The translations under genes and the position numbers were made by a program. Shown piece after piece: positions 16,361-25,022 of a stretch of DNA of 64,000 nt (the stretch's first letter is position 1; each line of letters opens with the position of its first letter). The DNA comes from UBA5336 sp038526245 (GTDB lineage: Bacteria; Pseudomonadota; Alphaproteobacteria; Caulobacterales; Hyphomonadaceae). The notes beneath the pieces are model-generated. The model had not been told where the DNA came from. It worked only from the letters and a program-made list of their open reading frames with translations, and made no database searches. Where the stretch lies: positions 17,335 through 81,334 of the forward strand of contig JBCBGZ010000006.1 in assembly GCA_038526245.1 (NCBI GenBank), given 5' to 3'.

Positions 16361-16395
16361 GACTTTGTTAAGCGTGTGCGGGCAAAGTCCTCGCC

Positions 16396-17358
16396 ATGGA
16401 GTTTGACGCCAATCTCGAGGTGATGATGGCGGCCCTTGAGGCGCCGCCAGCCCATGTGCGTCAGGTTGATGAGCCCCATGACCCCACCGGTGGCTTTGCG
16501 TTCGAAATGGGGATTGAAATCACCATGCCCGTCGGGGGGCGGCAGATCGACGTGCTGGCCCGCGCGCCCCTCGAAACGCGTGGGTCTGCGCCAAGTGAGA
16601 CCGAGCCCGATACGTTGATGGCCCGACGCCTTGTGTCAGCCGAGGAAACCCTGGGCGGGGCCGTGACCGAAGCGGTCGCGGACCTGGACGTCCATCCCAT
16701 CTCCGCTGTGGGCCGCGTCACCGCGGTGTTTGGCGGACGTGTGCGCTACTGCACCGGCACGGTGATTGCCGAACGAGTCGTGCTGACCGCGGCGCACTGT
16801 GCGTTTGCCCGGACCAATGCCATGACTGGCGAGGGGGCGTTTGCCGACTGGATGGTGTTCCAGCCGCAGTATCTGGCGGGCGAGTCTGCGGGCAAATGGG
16901 CGGGCGAGGCGGCCTATGTGCCATCGGGCTGGGCTGCCCCGGCGCCTGGCACAACGCCCGGCCATTATGACGTCTCGCTGGTACGTTTGGATGCACCCAT
17001 TGCTCACAAGACCGGTACGGCAGGCTTACTTGCCAATGCCGATCCCGATGGGCCGTTCACAAGCCTGGGCTATCCGCGCAAGTCGACCGATGATTTCGAG
17101 TTTGACGGTCGCTTCCTCTACGCCACCACCGGTGAGCGTGTCGAGGATCGCTCTTACGGCGTCATCAAGGCAGAAAACGGCCTGACGGAGGGCTCTTCGG
17201 GCGGGCCCTGGTTTACCAGTGAAACCGGTGACATGCGCGTGGCGGGCATTAATTCCACCAAACCCGTCCATGCCGATGACCACACCTGGTCCCCCCGCTT
17301 TGGCGAAGCCTTCCAGCGGCTCATCGCCCGCGTCCTTGCGGACATGACCGGGGTTTAG
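16396..17358 (+). CDS. Trypsin-like (S1) serine protease
   Basis: A 320-residue protein. A chymotrypsin-fold domain spans about 100-315 with the full triad: His134 in VVLTAAHCAF, Asp192 in HYDVSLVRLDAP, and Ser268 in GSSGGPW. A cysteine pair around the His (Cys119 and Cys135) could form the usual His-loop disulfide. The first 100 residues are acidic and not hydrophobic, with no signal peptide, so either it is cytoplasmic or it is exported in a non-classical way. The N-terminal part may act as a propeptide. The start (ATG 16396) has no strong ribosome site and the hydrophilic N-terminus leaves little room for a missed signal. It lies 55 bases after the acyl-CoA dehydrogenase. Confidence 0.85.
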   Translation: MEFDANLEVMMAALEAPPAHVRQVDEPHDPTGGFAFEMGIEITMPVGGRQIDVLARAPLETRGSAPSETEPDTLMARRLVSAEETLGGAVTEAVADLDVHPISAVGRVTAVFGGRVRYCTGTVIAERVVLTAAHCAFARTNAMTGEGAFADWMVFQPQYLAGESAGKWAGEAAYVPSGWAAPAPGTTPGHYDVSLVRLDAPIAHKTGTAGLLANADPDGPFTSLGYPRKSTDDFEFDGRFLYATTGERVEDRSYGVIKAENGLTEGSSGGPWFTSETGDMRVAGINSTKPVHADDHTWSPRFGEAFQRLIARVLADMTGV

Positions 17359-17394
17359 GGCAGGGCGTCCGCCGCACTTTCAAAGCTGTGAGAG

Positions 17395-17427
17395 AAAAAA
17401 CGCCGCCCCGATCCGGAGCGGCGTTTT
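17395..17427. terminator. Bidirectional rho-independent terminator
   Basis: Stem AACGCCGCCCCG (17399-17410) pairs with CGGAGCGGCGTT (17414-17425) around the loop ATC, with one mismatch. AAAAAA on the left and TTTT on the right give a U-tract on both strands. It lies between the convergent protease and TonB-receptor genes and serves both. Confidence 0.85.
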
Positions 17428-17452
17428 GGCCTTTCAAGCTGGATTGGCTGTC

Positions 17453-20020
17453 TTACCAGTTGAATGAAACCCGGCCGTACATGAAGCGACCAGAGAAGCC
17501 GAAGGGCGAGCGCGCAGAAAACGGGAAGATCCCGTTGAAGTTCTGGTTGCTCGGTGTTTCGGTCGGGTATTCGTCCAACACATTGTCGATGCCAAAACCT
17601 GCGGTGACGTTGTTCGTCAGGTCGACATCCACCGACGCATCCAGAATCCAACGCGCCTCAAGGGCAAAGTCGTTCGCGGGATTGTTGGACGGATCGATCA
17701 CTTCGCCATAGCGGGTCGCGCGCGCATTAAACATGGCGTCTTTCCACGCATAGTCGGCTGATAGGATCAGCTTCGTTTCCGGTGCACTCTCTTCGAATGT
17801 GAGACGATTGTTCCGGCTGAAGAAAGTCAGGTCAGGCAGCACCGTGTTCACAGGCACCTCTGTGACCTCGACCTCCGAGAAGTTGAACGCCGCAGACAGG
17901 CCAAGCTCACCCATGTCCGCAAGGTCCCAATCGTAGCGGGCCACCACGTCCACGCCGCGAGTTTCGGTTTCGATCCCGTTCTGGAAGAAGCGAAGACGGC
18001 TGATTCCGGTCACGCCCGCATCGGCAAGCACCTGGTCAACAGCAGCGCCACCAAGGTTTTCAGACAGAAAGATCTGATCCTCGATATCAATGCTGTAGGC
18101 ATCAATCGTGACGAAGAAAGCTGGCGCAGGCGTAATCACCACCCCGGCAGAGAAGCTGGTGGACTCTTCTGCGTCCAGGGGTTGGGCTCCCAAGGCTATG
18201 GCCGCATCAGACTCCGCGGGGAAGGTTCCGATTTCAAATGGCACACCATCGATGAAATTGGTCGATGAGGCCGTGAAGAATTGCTGTTGCAAGGATGGAG
18301 CGCGGAAGCCGGTGCTGAACGCACCGCGCACGGCAAAGGCATCGTTGAAGTCGTACCGGCCGGTCAGCTTACCCGTGAAGGTCTCGCCAAAGTCGGAATA
18401 GTCCTCAAAGCGCACCGCCGCCGACAGAAGCGTCTGGTCATTGGGCTCCCATTCCGCATCGGCGTAGAGACCGATATTGTCCCGGCTGGCATCCACTTCC
18501 GATTGGGGGGTGAAACCCGCAAACACCTGGCTGCCGCCAGCGAACCCGACCCCGAAATCGGCATCAAACGGGTCCGGGAAAGTGCTTGGATCATTGATAT
18601 CAAAATCAGCGGGCACGTTTACGCCAACCACAGGCGCGTAGTTGACGCCGGGAATGCCGCGATACCCGCCCTGGATAAAGGAATTGGTCTCGCCCGCTGT
18701 GATCTCGAAGCCTTCATCACGATATTCCAGGCCGAACGACAGAGTGGTGCTGCCCGGCAGCAGGTTGTCAAAGGTCTGCGTGATGTTGGCGTTCACCACG
18801 ACCTGATTGTATTCCAGCGCTCCAGCGTCGAATTCTGTCTGGCTCGTGGGACCGAGCGACGCATTCAGTGTGTTTACGACCGAATAGTCCAGCTCGTTGG
18901 AGCCATATACGACGCTGAAGTCGGCGTCCCATCCACCAAGGTCGCCGCGAACGCCGCCACCAGCGCTGATATCGGTGACATCGCCAACGATGGTCGGCAG
19001 GAACCCGTCCGGATAGATCTCTGTAAGGTTGCGAGGCGTGCTACGCGTACCCAATGGTGAAGGCGCGGAGTCGCTTGAGCGGCGGTAAAAGCCGGTACTC
19101 TCGGCTTCCCGGTCCTGGTAGCCCAGCCAGCCATAGAGCTCCCAGTCCGGGCTGATGGAATATCCAGCATTTGCGAAGGCGCTGAAGTCTTCCACATTGC
19201 CATTACCCCAATTGTGGTTGAGGCGATTGAACGTGTTCTCACGCGGATCGACGACGCCATCGGGCCGGATATATTGTTGGCGGGGGTCGAGGCCCGCGCG
19301 GTTGGACCGGTTGCGGTCCTTGTATTCGGCCGACACCGTCAGGAAGCCGTCTTCGCCGATTGAAAAGCCCTTCCAGCCGCTGACCTGGAGGGTTTCGCCA
19401 TCGACCGCCTCACGGTCCTGCCCTTCAATGTCCGTGACGAAGGCGCCGTATCGCGCGCTGATGCCGCCGCCGCTGCTTTCTTCCTTGAGAAGCACGTTGA
19501 TCACACCTGCAATGGCGTCGGAGCCGTACTGCGCCGAGGCGCCGTCGCGCAGAACCTGCACGCTGCCAATGGCGGCCGTGGGAATGGAGTTAAGGTCCAC
19601 AGCCGAAGAGCCGCGGCCCACTGTGCCATTGATATTGACCAGAGAGGAAGAGTGGCGGCGCTTTGAATTGACCAGCACCAGCGTCTGATCCGGTGCCAGA
19701 CCGCGCAGGGTGGCGGGCCGAATGATGTCGGATCCATCGCTGATGGCGGTCTGGTTGAAGTTGAACGAGGGCACCGTGGCCGCAAGGATTTGGTTCAGCT
19801 CGGTCCGGCCGGTCTCCGTCAGCTCGGCAACGGGGAAGACGTCAACCGGAACAGCGGTTTCCAGGGCCGTGCGGTCAGTTGAGCGAGTGCCTGTCACCAC
19901 GATTTGCGACTGGCGCAGTTCCTCGTCGCTATCTGCGTTCTGGGCGTGGCCTGGCAGCGCCGCGATGGTCAGCATGAGCGCAACCGCGCTTGCGCCCAGC
20001 AAGTTTCGTTTACCCATCAT
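17453..20020 (-). CDS. TonB-dependent outer-membrane receptor
   Basis: An 855-residue receptor. It has a signal peptide (LLGASAVALMLTIAALPGHA, then QNAD), a plug domain of about 35-165 with IVVTGTR as the likely TonB-box region, DGASAQYGSDAIAGVINVLLKE as the plug signature, and a large beta-barrel ending YGRVSFNW with a terminal aromatic. The type resembles receptors abundant in Sphingomonas/Caulobacter-like bacteria that import iron chelates, cobalamin or oligosaccharides; substrate is not assigned. The start is one of two adjacent ATGs (20020 or 20017), with AAGGAG 4 or 7 bases upstream; an in-frame extension to 20263 is rejected. No TonB, ExbB or ligand-processing gene is adjacent. Confidence 0.92.
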   Translation of the reverse strand: MMGKRNLLGASAVALMLTIAALPGHAQNADSDEELRQSQIVVTGTRSTDRTALETAVPVDVFPVAELTETGRTELNQILAATVPSFNFNQTAISDGSDIIRPATLRGLAPDQTLVLVNSKRRHSSSLVNINGTVGRGSSAVDLNSIPTAAIGSVQVLRDGASAQYGSDAIAGVINVLLKEESSGGGISARYGAFVTDIEGQDREAVDGETLQVSGWKGFSIGEDGFLTVSAEYKDRNRSNRAGLDPRQQYIRPDGVVDPRENTFNRLNHNWGNGNVEDFSAFANAGYSISPDWELYGWLGYQDREAESTGFYRRSSDSAPSPLGTRSTPRNLTEIYPDGFLPTIVGDVTDISAGGGVRGDLGGWDADFSVVYGSNELDYSVVNTLNASLGPTSQTEFDAGALEYNQVVVNANITQTFDNLLPGSTTLSFGLEYRDEGFEITAGETNSFIQGGYRGIPGVNYAPVVGVNVPADFDINDPSTFPDPFDADFGVGFAGGSQVFAGFTPQSEVDASRDNIGLYADAEWEPNDQTLLSAAVRFEDYSDFGETFTGKLTGRYDFNDAFAVRGAFSTGFRAPSLQQQFFTASSTNFIDGVPFEIGTFPAESDAAIALGAQPLDAEESTSFSAGVVITPAPAFFVTIDAYSIDIEDQIFLSENLGGAAVDQVLADAGVTGISRLRFFQNGIETETRGVDVVARYDWDLADMGELGLSAAFNFSEVEVTEVPVNTVLPDLTFFSRNNRLTFEESAPETKLILSADYAWKDAMFNARATRYGEVIDPSNNPANDFALEARWILDASVDVDLTNNVTAGFGIDNVLDEYPTETPSNQNFNGIFPFSARSPFGFSGRFMYGRVSFNW

Positions 20021-20358
20021 CCTTCTCCTTTTTCTGGTTTTCATAGAAGAATTAGGTCGCGGACTGTCCAATAGGCAGCAATGCGGAGCATTTTTTTGCA
20101 TTCGCGGCGGAATTGTTGCGAAATTGACACAAATGTGATCGGGCGAATTGGCGATTCTGAGCGCGCGTCTTGGGCGTTTTCCGGTCAGCTTGTTTCCAAT
20201 TCCGCCACGAGATTTGCGAAATCGAACCTGCTTCCTTGTCGAGCGTGCACGCGAGGCGCGCACCCATACTTTGACTGTGAGTTATGCGTTGTCTGGCACG
20301 CCTGAGATTGATTTAGCCTCTGGAAGCTTTAGGGAAGGCATTTTCGAGGGGCTGCGCC
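20021..20358. other. 338-bp divergent intergenic region (TonB receptor / lgt)
   Basis: This stretch separates the leftward TonB-receptor gene from rightward lgt and is visibly richer in A/T than its flanks (for example a run of T near 20091). It must carry both promoters, but I could not identify convincing -35/-10 pairs. I found no Fur-box-like GATAATGAT repeats, no riboswitch and no small gene with a supported start. Confidence 0.5.
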
Positions 20359-21183
20359 ATGGAATTTCCCGGTATTGACCCAATTGCCTTCCAGATCGGC
20401 CCCCTTGCGGTGCGTTGGTATGGCATTGCATTCGCCACCACGTTTGCGTTCAGCTGGTGGTATGTGCGCCGGCTTTTGCAGCGCCCGAACCTCTGGGCCG
20501 GAGGGCAGGCGCCGAACCTCTATGAAAAGCTCGATGATCTGCTGATCTATATCGTTGCCGGGGTGATCCTGGGCGGGCGGCTCGGCCATATCCTGCTCTA
20601 CAAGCCGGACTATTATCTCGCCAATCCGCTGCAGATCTTCGCGTTTTGGGAGGGGGGCATGTCCTTCCATGGCGGGCTGCTGGGCACGGTGATCGCCATC
20701 CTGATCTTCGCCGCGCGCAATGGCGTGGACAAATGGGTGATCGGCGACCTTGTGGCCGCCTGTTCGCCCGTGGGGATCTTGCTGGTGCGCTCGGCCAATT
20801 TCGTGAACGGGGAGATTGTGGGCTCGCCGTCGAACCTGCCCTGGGCCATCGTTTTTCCGGGCTATGCCGAGGCGCGCCATCCGGCCAACCTCTATGAAGC
20901 GGCGCTGGAGGGCGCGGTGCTCTTCATTATCGTCAGCCTGTTCATCTACCTTTATCGCACGCTGCGATTTCCGGGGCTGACGTCGGGCATATTCCTGGTC
21001 GGATACGCCATCGCGCGGATCTATGTGGAGACGTTCAAATTCGCCCCCCACCGCATGATCTGGGAAGATGTACCCTTCACCAAGGGCATGGCCTATTCCG
21101 TGCCCATGTTCCTGGTCGGCGCCTGGCTGATCTACACCCGCTGGCAAAAGGCGCGGGCGGAGGCGGTGGTTTCGAACGGGTAG
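20359..21183 (+). CDS. lgt: Prolipoprotein diacylglyceryl transferase
   Basis: A 274-residue inner-membrane enzyme with about seven hydrophobic segments. It transfers diacylglyceryl from phosphatidylglycerol to the lipobox cysteine of prolipoproteins. Diagnostic segments are PLAVRWYGIAF near the start, the catalytic-region GGMSFHGGLLGTVIA, and RSANFVNGEIVG, the conserved Lgt signature; HPANLYEA follows. Length and motif order are standard. It will modify the lipoproteins predicted in this window (13063-13782, 13816-14445, 54240-55598). A GAGGGG sequence precedes the ATG. It converges on the TIR gene with 56 bases between stops. Confidence 0.95.
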   Translation: MEFPGIDPIAFQIGPLAVRWYGIAFATTFAFSWWYVRRLLQRPNLWAGGQAPNLYEKLDDLLIYIVAGVILGGRLGHILLYKPDYYLANPLQIFAFWEGGMSFHGGLLGTVIAILIFAARNGVDKWVIGDLVAACSPVGILLVRSANFVNGEIVGSPSNLPWAIVFPGYAEARHPANLYEAALEGAVLFIIVSLFIYLYRTLRFPGLTSGIFLVGYAIARIYVETFKFAPHRMIWEDVPFTKGMAYSVPMFLVGAWLIYTRWQKARAEAVVSNG

Positions 21184-21239
21184 CGCCCTGAGGCTTGGGA
21201 GTTGTGCACAAAAGAGCGCGCGCCTTGCTTGAAGGCCCC

Positions 21240-23771
21240 TTAGTGCGGTTGCAGCAGATCTGCGTCTTCCCGAGATGGCTGCTTCTGAAGTTGCTCAATT
21301 TCTCGATCCAGATGGTCCCGATCATGATTGAGACGGGGTTCGGACGTCGCCGTTGGCTCTGGAGCCGGAGCAGGCTGGGGCGCGCTTTCAGCAACGGGTT
21401 GAGGTGTTGCGGGCGGTGGAGATACCGGTCGGGGTTCGGTTTCCACGGCGCTGCGAGGCCCGACATCGCTTGGGGGGGCGGTACGTGGCTCAATGGATTG
21501 AACGGGCACCAATTCGACATTTCTGTTGGCCGTAGGGAGCGATACCGTCGGGTCGGACGGTGTCGCATCGCGAACCGCGAGGGTGTTGCTTTCGCGCGCA
21601 GCGGTCGAGCGTGGCGCGGGTTCAGGCCCGATGTCGCCCCGAGGTTGAGGCTCAGGATCTGGTGTCCTGACCGGATCCGGAGGGCGGCGGCTCGACCAGT
21701 CGCTGACCAACCGCTCGGCTCTGAAGACGTATTCGTGGCTGGGATGGGCTGGTCGATAGATCGAGAGAAAGCGCAGAACAAAATCCACGTCGCCGGTGGC
21801 TTCCGCACGATAGAACGCGTCTTCGATCTCGCGATCCAGTAACGTATCCAGCGCTTGCCTTGCATCGCGTCCGTATTGCCCCGTGCCGTACTGAGCAAGG
21901 AAGGCTCGATACCCGTCCTCGGTGTTTTCAGCTTTCACGCGGAGCCAGGCATCTCGCTCTTCAGCTTCCTGTCGGGCTCTTTCCAGGTTTCCCACGAGAT
22001 CTGCGCGACGTTCCCGTGCTTCACCGGAATATCTGCCTGACGGATACTGTTCCAGGAAGAGATCAATCTCGTAGATATCATTCGTGTAGGCGATCTTGTT
22101 CCAGGCGATTTGCTCATCGCGGCGCAACGCGGATGCCTGTCCGTCCCTGGCTTCCGAGACATGCAGGCCGAGGGGGTAGGCGTCTAGATACGCGGCATAG
22201 CTCTCGCTGGTGTTCTGTGACGCAGCGGACCGGAAGGCGGCATCGTCTGCAGAGCGCGCCTCGGCTTGCTCAATCTCGGCGATCAGTCGGGTGGCCTGAC
22301 TGGTGTATTCGCTTCCTGGCCAGGCGCGCAGAAAGGCGGATAAGGCCGCCACGCTTCGGGTGTCCCGGGCCTCGAAAAAGGCCTGTTGTTCGGCCCGATC
22401 GCGCGTGGCTTGCTCGAGGATCGATCGGGCGTCAGCGGCAAACCGTGAATTTGGGTGGTCGCGCAAAAACTGCTGATAGGCTGAGGTTGAACCGTCATTC
22501 GTCGCGGCACGCCATGCAGTAAGAAGGTTCAGTTCGGCAATCGCGTCCAAGGCTTCGCGTTCAAATGCCTTGGGCGCCGACCGTGCGAGGTAGGCCTCAA
22601 AGCCCTCCTGCGTGCCTTCGGCTTGCGCCGCGCGGAACGCGCTTTCGTCCGCCCGGGCTGCTTCAACGCTGCGTCGTCGACGATCATCCTCGGCCCTTGA
22701 GCTTTGCAGCACCTCAATCCGTTGCCTGGCTTGGGCGACGTGGATGCCGTCTGGTGCGTGCTTTTCAAGATAGAGTTCATACGCCTCTATCGAGTTTTCG
22801 GAGAGGGCGGTTTGCCAGTCTTCCGTGTCGAGAAGCTCGATGTAGAGTTCGTCGGCCTGTGTGCAGGCCTTTGCTCCAGGACAAAAGCTTTCGCGGAAGG
22901 CTTTGACTGACTCCACCGTGCGATTGTTCAGAACCGTCTGCCACCTCGCATCGTCGACAAGACCGGCCAGTCGTTTCTCGGCATCTGCGCTGAAGTGTCC
23001 CGCCGGGAACTCGTCCAGAAACTCCCTTATCGAGTCGACCGTGTTGTCACCGCGCGCAATTCTCCAAGCAGTGCGCTCTTCGCGAGCCAATTCACTTTCA
23101 TCCAATAAAGGGATGAGGTCTGGTCGAACGCTCGCAAGGACCGAAAAGCTGATGCCCGTCACGGCGAGTGTTCCGGCGGTTGCGAGGGCGAGCCGGCGGC
23201 GGAACTTGCCCCTGTTTTCCCGCAGTTCGCTGCGAGCGAATTCGGCAAAGCGACTCTCCGGGTGCCTTGCGATGAATCTCTTCCAGGCCCGGGGGGTGCG
23301 TTCGACGCCCGCGTGTTTGAAGGCGTCGAGTTCACCGGACGTGATCGGAGTGGACCCTCCACTCTCCGGGTCATGGGGCCTTTCCGATATCATCTGAGAT
23401 ATTGCGGCAGCCAGGCGCTCAATCGAGTCAGACGGCTCCCCCGCGGCCCATGCCCGCATATCTTCCGTGTGCAGCTGACCGAAACCGAGCGGGATCTTGC
23501 AGTCCTCGACCAGGACCGGGCACAGCTTCCCGCTCTGCAGAGCATGGGACGCTTCATCCTCGACAAAGGGAGACGTTACCGAAAGCCGGGACCATAGCAC
23601 GACGCAGGCGCCAGCCTGGTCAATCACATGTCGAATGATGTGGCGGTAGTCCTGGCCCGAAAGCAAGGCGAAGTCCCACCACACAGTGAAACCCCGAGTC
23701 TCAAGCTCATGGCACAGACGCTGGGCAAGAGGGCGGTCTTCCCGTTTGTAGCTGATGAATATGTCGGTCAT
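21240..23771 (-). CDS. Membrane-anchored TIR-domain protein with tandem extracytoplasmic repeats
   Basis: An 843-residue protein. Residues 1-125 are a TIR domain: MTDIFISYKREDRPLAQRL, FTVWWDFALLSGQDY, ACVVLWSRLSVTSPFVEDEASHAL and CPVLVED. Glu73 (with Glu71 nearby) falls where NADase-active TIRs carry their catalytic Glu. A single membrane helix spans about 194-214 after the basic KFRRR, which predicts TIR inside and the rest outside. About ten degenerate ~38-residue helical repeats follow (about 235-690), each like AW/AFxxA…S…Y/FxxFLxxYPxGxYxxxAR; another half-unit (162-185) lies before the membrane. A Pro-rich tail (695-815) and a short charged helix end it. It lies 47 bases after ald. It could be a sensor-effector, but no ligand or partner is known; function not assigned. 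Confidence 0.85.
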   Translation of the reverse strand: MTDIFISYKREDRPLAQRLCHELETRGFTVWWDFALLSGQDYRHIIRHVIDQAGACVVLWSRLSVTSPFVEDEASHALQSGKLCPVLVEDCKIPLGFGQLHTEDMRAWAAGEPSDSIERLAAAISQMISERPHDPESGGSTPITSGELDAFKHAGVERTPRAWKRFIARHPESRFAEFARSELRENRGKFRRRLALATAGTLAVTGISFSVLASVRPDLIPLLDESELAREERTAWRIARGDNTVDSIREFLDEFPAGHFSADAEKRLAGLVDDARWQTVLNNRTVESVKAFRESFCPGAKACTQADELYIELLDTEDWQTALSENSIEAYELYLEKHAPDGIHVAQARQRIEVLQSSRAEDDRRRRSVEAARADESAFRAAQAEGTQEGFEAYLARSAPKAFEREALDAIAELNLLTAWRAATNDGSTSAYQQFLRDHPNSRFAADARSILEQATRDRAEQQAFFEARDTRSVAALSAFLRAWPGSEYTSQATRLIAEIEQAEARSADDAAFRSAASQNTSESYAAYLDAYPLGLHVSEARDGQASALRRDEQIAWNKIAYTNDIYEIDLFLEQYPSGRYSGEARERRADLVGNLERARQEAEERDAWLRVKAENTEDGYRAFLAQYGTGQYGRDARQALDTLLDREIEDAFYRAEATGDVDFVLRFLSIYRPAHPSHEYVFRAERLVSDWSSRRPPDPVRTPDPEPQPRGDIGPEPAPRSTAARESNTLAVRDATPSDPTVSLPTANRNVELVPVQSIEPRTAPPSDVGPRSAVETEPRPVSPPPATPQPVAESAPQPAPAPEPTATSEPRLNHDRDHLDREIEQLQKQPSREDADLLQPH

Positions 23772-23818
23772 TGGCGCGATCCCCTAAGGCCAGAGTTAAC
23801 AGGACCGGAGCTGCGAAC

Positions 23819-24940
23819 TCAAGCCATCGGGGTGAACCAGTCCGGCGTTGCGAAGGGTTTGCCGAGGTCGGCGGCGACGGCTTCGTGGGTGATCATGCCT
23901 TCGGCGACGGTGAGGCCGCGGGCGAGATGCGGATTGGCGTTCAGCGCGGCCTTCGTGCCCATCCCTGCGATCTGCTGCACGAAGGGCAGGGTGGCATTGT
24001 TCAGGGCATAGGTGGAGGTGCGCGGCACGGCGCCGGGCATGTTGGCGACGCAATAGTGCAGGATGCCGTCAACTTCGTAGATCGGGTCTTCATGGGTGGT
24101 GGGCCGTGAGGTCTCGAAACATCCGCCCTGGTCGATGGCGATGTCGACCAGCACGGCGCCCGGCTTCATTGTGGAAAGCTGCTGGCGCGTGATCAGCTTG
24201 GGCGCCGACGCACCGGGGATCAGCACCGCGCCGATCACGAGATCCGCGCTCTTCACCGCCTCGGCCAGGGCCGTGCGGGTGGAGTACATGGTTTTCACAA
24301 GGCCGTTGAACTGGGCGTCGAGCTCGGCCAGGCGGACCGTATTGCGGTCAAACACGGTCACATCCGCGCGCATGCCCACGGCGATTTCCGCCGCGTTTGT
24401 GCCGGAGACGCCGCCGCCAATGATCACGACCTTGGCAGGAGACACGCCGGGCACGCCGCCGAGCAGGAGCCCGCGCCCGCGCTTGGTTTTCATCAGCGCC
24501 CAGGCGGCGACCTGCATGCTCATCCGGCCCGCCACCTGGCTCATGGGGGTGAGCAGGGGCAAGCGCCCGTCCCGGTCGGTCACGGTCTCATAGGCGATGG
24601 CCACCGCGCCGCTGTCGATCAGACCCTTGGCCTGGACTGGGTCCGGCGCGAGGTGGAGATAGGTGAAAAGGGTGTGGTCGCGGGTCAGGCGCGCGGTCTC
24701 TTCCGGCTGGGGCTCTTTCACCTTCACGATCAATTCGCTCTCGCCAAAGACAGCGTCTGCATCGGGCAGGATCCGTGCGCCGACGGCTTCGTACTCGCCA
24801 TTCTCGCAGGCCGAGCCGACACCGGCCCCGTCCTGGATGAACACCTCATGGCCCGCCGCGACCAGCTCGCCCACGCTCTCCGGGGTCAACCCGACACGGA
24901 ATTCCTGTTTCTTGATCTCAGTTGGAACACCAATGCGCAT
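23819..24940 (-). CDS. ald: Alanine dehydrogenase
   Basis: A 373-residue NAD-dependent enzyme interconverting L-alanine and pyruvate plus ammonia. MRIGVPTEIKKQEFRVGLTP opens the protein, with the substrate-binding Arg/Lys region; LFTYLHLAPD, the NAD-binding VVIIGGGVSGTNAAEIAVGM, and VDIAIDQGGCFETSRPTTHEDPIYEV follow in canonical order. The length fits the family (about 371). The start at 24940 has GGAGGAGG about eight bases upstream; a longer frame to 24982 is rejected. It sits between ispG and the TIR gene on the same strand, with gaps of 82 and 47 bases. No Lrp-like regulator is adjacent. Confidence 0.95.
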   Translation of the reverse strand: MRIGVPTEIKKQEFRVGLTPESVGELVAAGHEVFIQDGAGVGSACENGEYEAVGARILPDADAVFGESELIVKVKEPQPEETARLTRDHTLFTYLHLAPDPVQAKGLIDSGAVAIAYETVTDRDGRLPLLTPMSQVAGRMSMQVAAWALMKTKRGRGLLLGGVPGVSPAKVVIIGGGVSGTNAAEIAVGMRADVTVFDRNTVRLAELDAQFNGLVKTMYSTRTALAEAVKSADLVIGAVLIPGASAPKLITRQQLSTMKPGAVLVDIAIDQGGCFETSRPTTHEDPIYEVDGILHYCVANMPGAVPRTSTYALNNATLPFVQQIAGMGTKAALNANPHLARGLTVAEGMITHEAVAADLGKPFATPDWFTPMA

Positions 24941-25022
24941 CTTGGGCCTCCTCCGGGCAAGGTTTTGCTTCGCATACGGCAAATCACGGACCTGTTAAAG
25001 TCCGCAGTGGGTCGCTTTTGGC

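Noticed and set aside
20021..20358. Possible riboswitch or small RNA upstream of the TonB receptor (cobalamin-type was considered)
   Set aside because: The characteristic cobalamin B12-box pattern was not found, and no terminator-antiterminator pair is visible.
21240..23771. TIR gene as part of a Thoeris, CBASS-TIR, Pycsar or TIR-Argonaute defence system
   Set aside because: No ThsA-like, cyclase, STING or Argonaute gene is adjacent; neighbours are lgt and ald. A stand-alone role is more consistent with the sequence.
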